25,645 bases of DNA from positions 1-25,645 of the forward strand of contig CAMLGG010000046.1 of NCBI GenBank assembly GCA_946479475.1. Direction: 5' to 3'. Under the pieces are notes generated by a model. It saw only the letters and a list, made by a program, of their open reading frames with translations. It was not told where the DNA came from and ran no database searches. This stretch comes from an uncultured Ideonella sp. (GTDB lineage: Bacteria > Pseudomonadota > Gammaproteobacteria > Burkholderiales > Burkholderiaceae). Below, one piece after another: positions 24,948 through 25,645 of this stretch. How positions within the stretch are numbered: position 1 is the first letter of the stretch; every line of letters starts with the position of its first letter. The translations under genes and the position numbers were made by a program.

Positions 24948-25645
24948 GCCTGGCTGTACCGCCCGCAGAGGCAACGGAGCTCATCTCGCAGGATGTGCTG
25001 CGCAGCGACCACCCGCTGAAGGCTCGCCGGGCCCGCATCGACACCTACCAGCAGCCGGTGGTCTACATGCGGCGCGATTGCGCGGTGTGCCGCGCCGAGG
25101 GCTTCGAGGCGCAGGCGCAGGTGGAGCTGGTGGCCAACGGCCGCGAGGTGCCCGCCTTGCTGCACCGGGTCGATGCCGACTGGCTGGGCCACGACGAAGC
25201 CGCGCTGTCCGATGCCGCCTGGAGCCTGCTTGGCCTGGCCGAGGGCGACGAGCTGCGCGTGCGGCATGCGACGCCGCTGGAGTCGCTTCGCTTCCTGCGC
25301 GCCAAGGTCTACGGGCGCAAGCTCGACTACCCGTCGATGCGCGCGCTGGTGGCCGACATCGGCGAGGGCCGGCTGTCCGACCTGCAGCTCGCGGCCTTCG
25401 TGACCGCCTGCGCCGGCGGCCGGCTGGACAGGGCCGAGGTCATCGCGTTGACGCGCGCGATGGTCGACGTCGGCGAGCGGCTGCACTGGCCGCGCACGCC
25501 GGTGATGGACAAGCACTGCGTCGGCGGCCTGCCCGGCAACCGGACGACGCTGATCGTGGTGCCCATCGTCACCGCCTGCGGCGTGACCATGCCCAAGACC
25601 TCCTCGCGCGCCATCACCTCGCCGGCCGGCACGGCCGACACCATG
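24944..25645 (+). CDS. archaeal-type thymidine/AMP phosphorylase family (3' truncated by window)
   Basis: The first 234 residues of a nucleoside or nucleotide phosphorylase. The N-terminal extra domain of about 110 residues, the helical domain after it, and KHCVGGLPGNRTT (190-202) followed by KTSSRAITSPAGTADTM (218-234) match the long archaeal AMP phosphorylase/DeoA-like group of about 500 residues, rather than classical DeoA. These enzymes release base and ribose 1-phosphate or ribose 1,5-bisphosphate. ATG 24944 overlaps the nuclease stop codon (ATGA), indicating translational coupling. The gene runs past the right edge, so its C-terminal half was not examined. Confidence 0.88.
   Translation, partial: MSLAVPPAEATELISQDVLRSDHPLKARRARIDTYQQPVVYMRRDCAVCRAEGFEAQAQVELVANGREVPALLHRVDADWLGHDEAALSDAAWSLLGLAEGDELRVRHATPLESLRFLRAKVYGRKLDYPSMRALVADIGEGRLSDLQLAAFVTACAGGRLDRAEVIALTRAMVDVGERLHWPRTPVMDKHCVGGLPGNRTTLIVVPIVTACGVTMPKTSSRAITSPAGTADTM

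Overview
The window is high-GC DNA packed with short intergenic gaps. It looks like a chromosomal segment of a betaproteobacterium of the order Burkholderiales, probably near the Comamonadaceae or the Rubrivivax/Leptothrix group. This rests on the gene families, the betaproteobacterial type-A RNase P RNA, the GltIJKL transporter downstream of a LysR gene, and the frequent starts without a Shine-Dalgarno sequence. The assignment is an inference; no database search was done. No rRNA, tRNA, CRISPR array, integrase or classical insertion sequence was seen.

Region 1 (1-6075) is a fatty-acid oxidation block. It holds the C-terminal end of a 3-hydroxyacyl-CoA dehydrogenase/enoyl-CoA hydratase, a thiolase, a DUF1569 protein and an alpha/beta hydrolase. 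A secreted EXORDIUM/phosphate-induced-1-like protein follows, coupled to a small secreted NTF2-like protein. A crotonase-fold enzyme with an isomerase-type active site and a convergent YciA-type acyl-CoA thioesterase close the block.

Region 2 (6121-12394) holds an ATM1-type ABC exporter overlapping a HypT-like LysR regulator, then a complete glutamate/aspartate ABC importer (gltI, gltJ, gltK, gltL). A strong terminator hairpin lies between the binding-protein gene and the permease genes.

Region 3 (12398-16378) holds a PAS-PAS-GGDEF-EAL cyclic-di-GMP protein and a SnoaL/NTF2-like protein on the minus strand. These are followed on the plus strand by dihydroorotase pyrC and a tiny lipoprotein.

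Region 4 (16379-20195) holds rnpB, which appears to carry a roughly 107-nt insertion flanked by a 12-bp direct repeat in helix P12. Downstream are a Bcr/CflA drug exporter overlapping an aldo/keto reductase, and a periplasmic alpha-carbonic anhydrase.

Region 5 (20196-25645) is the most interesting part. An Aer aerotaxis receptor is preceded by the palindrome TTGAC-N4-GTCAA. A ribbon-helix-helix-like protein with a histone-H1-like tail sits next to an AT-rich inverted repeat, followed by a catalytically degenerate EAL protein. Last comes a beta-CASP metallo-beta-lactamase nuclease translationally coupled to an archaeal-type AMP/thymidine phosphorylase, preceded by the FNR-like box TTGAC-N4-ATCAA at class-II promoter geometry. 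Together this suggests an oxygen-responsive module joining aerotaxis with RNA turnover and nucleotide phosphorolysis.
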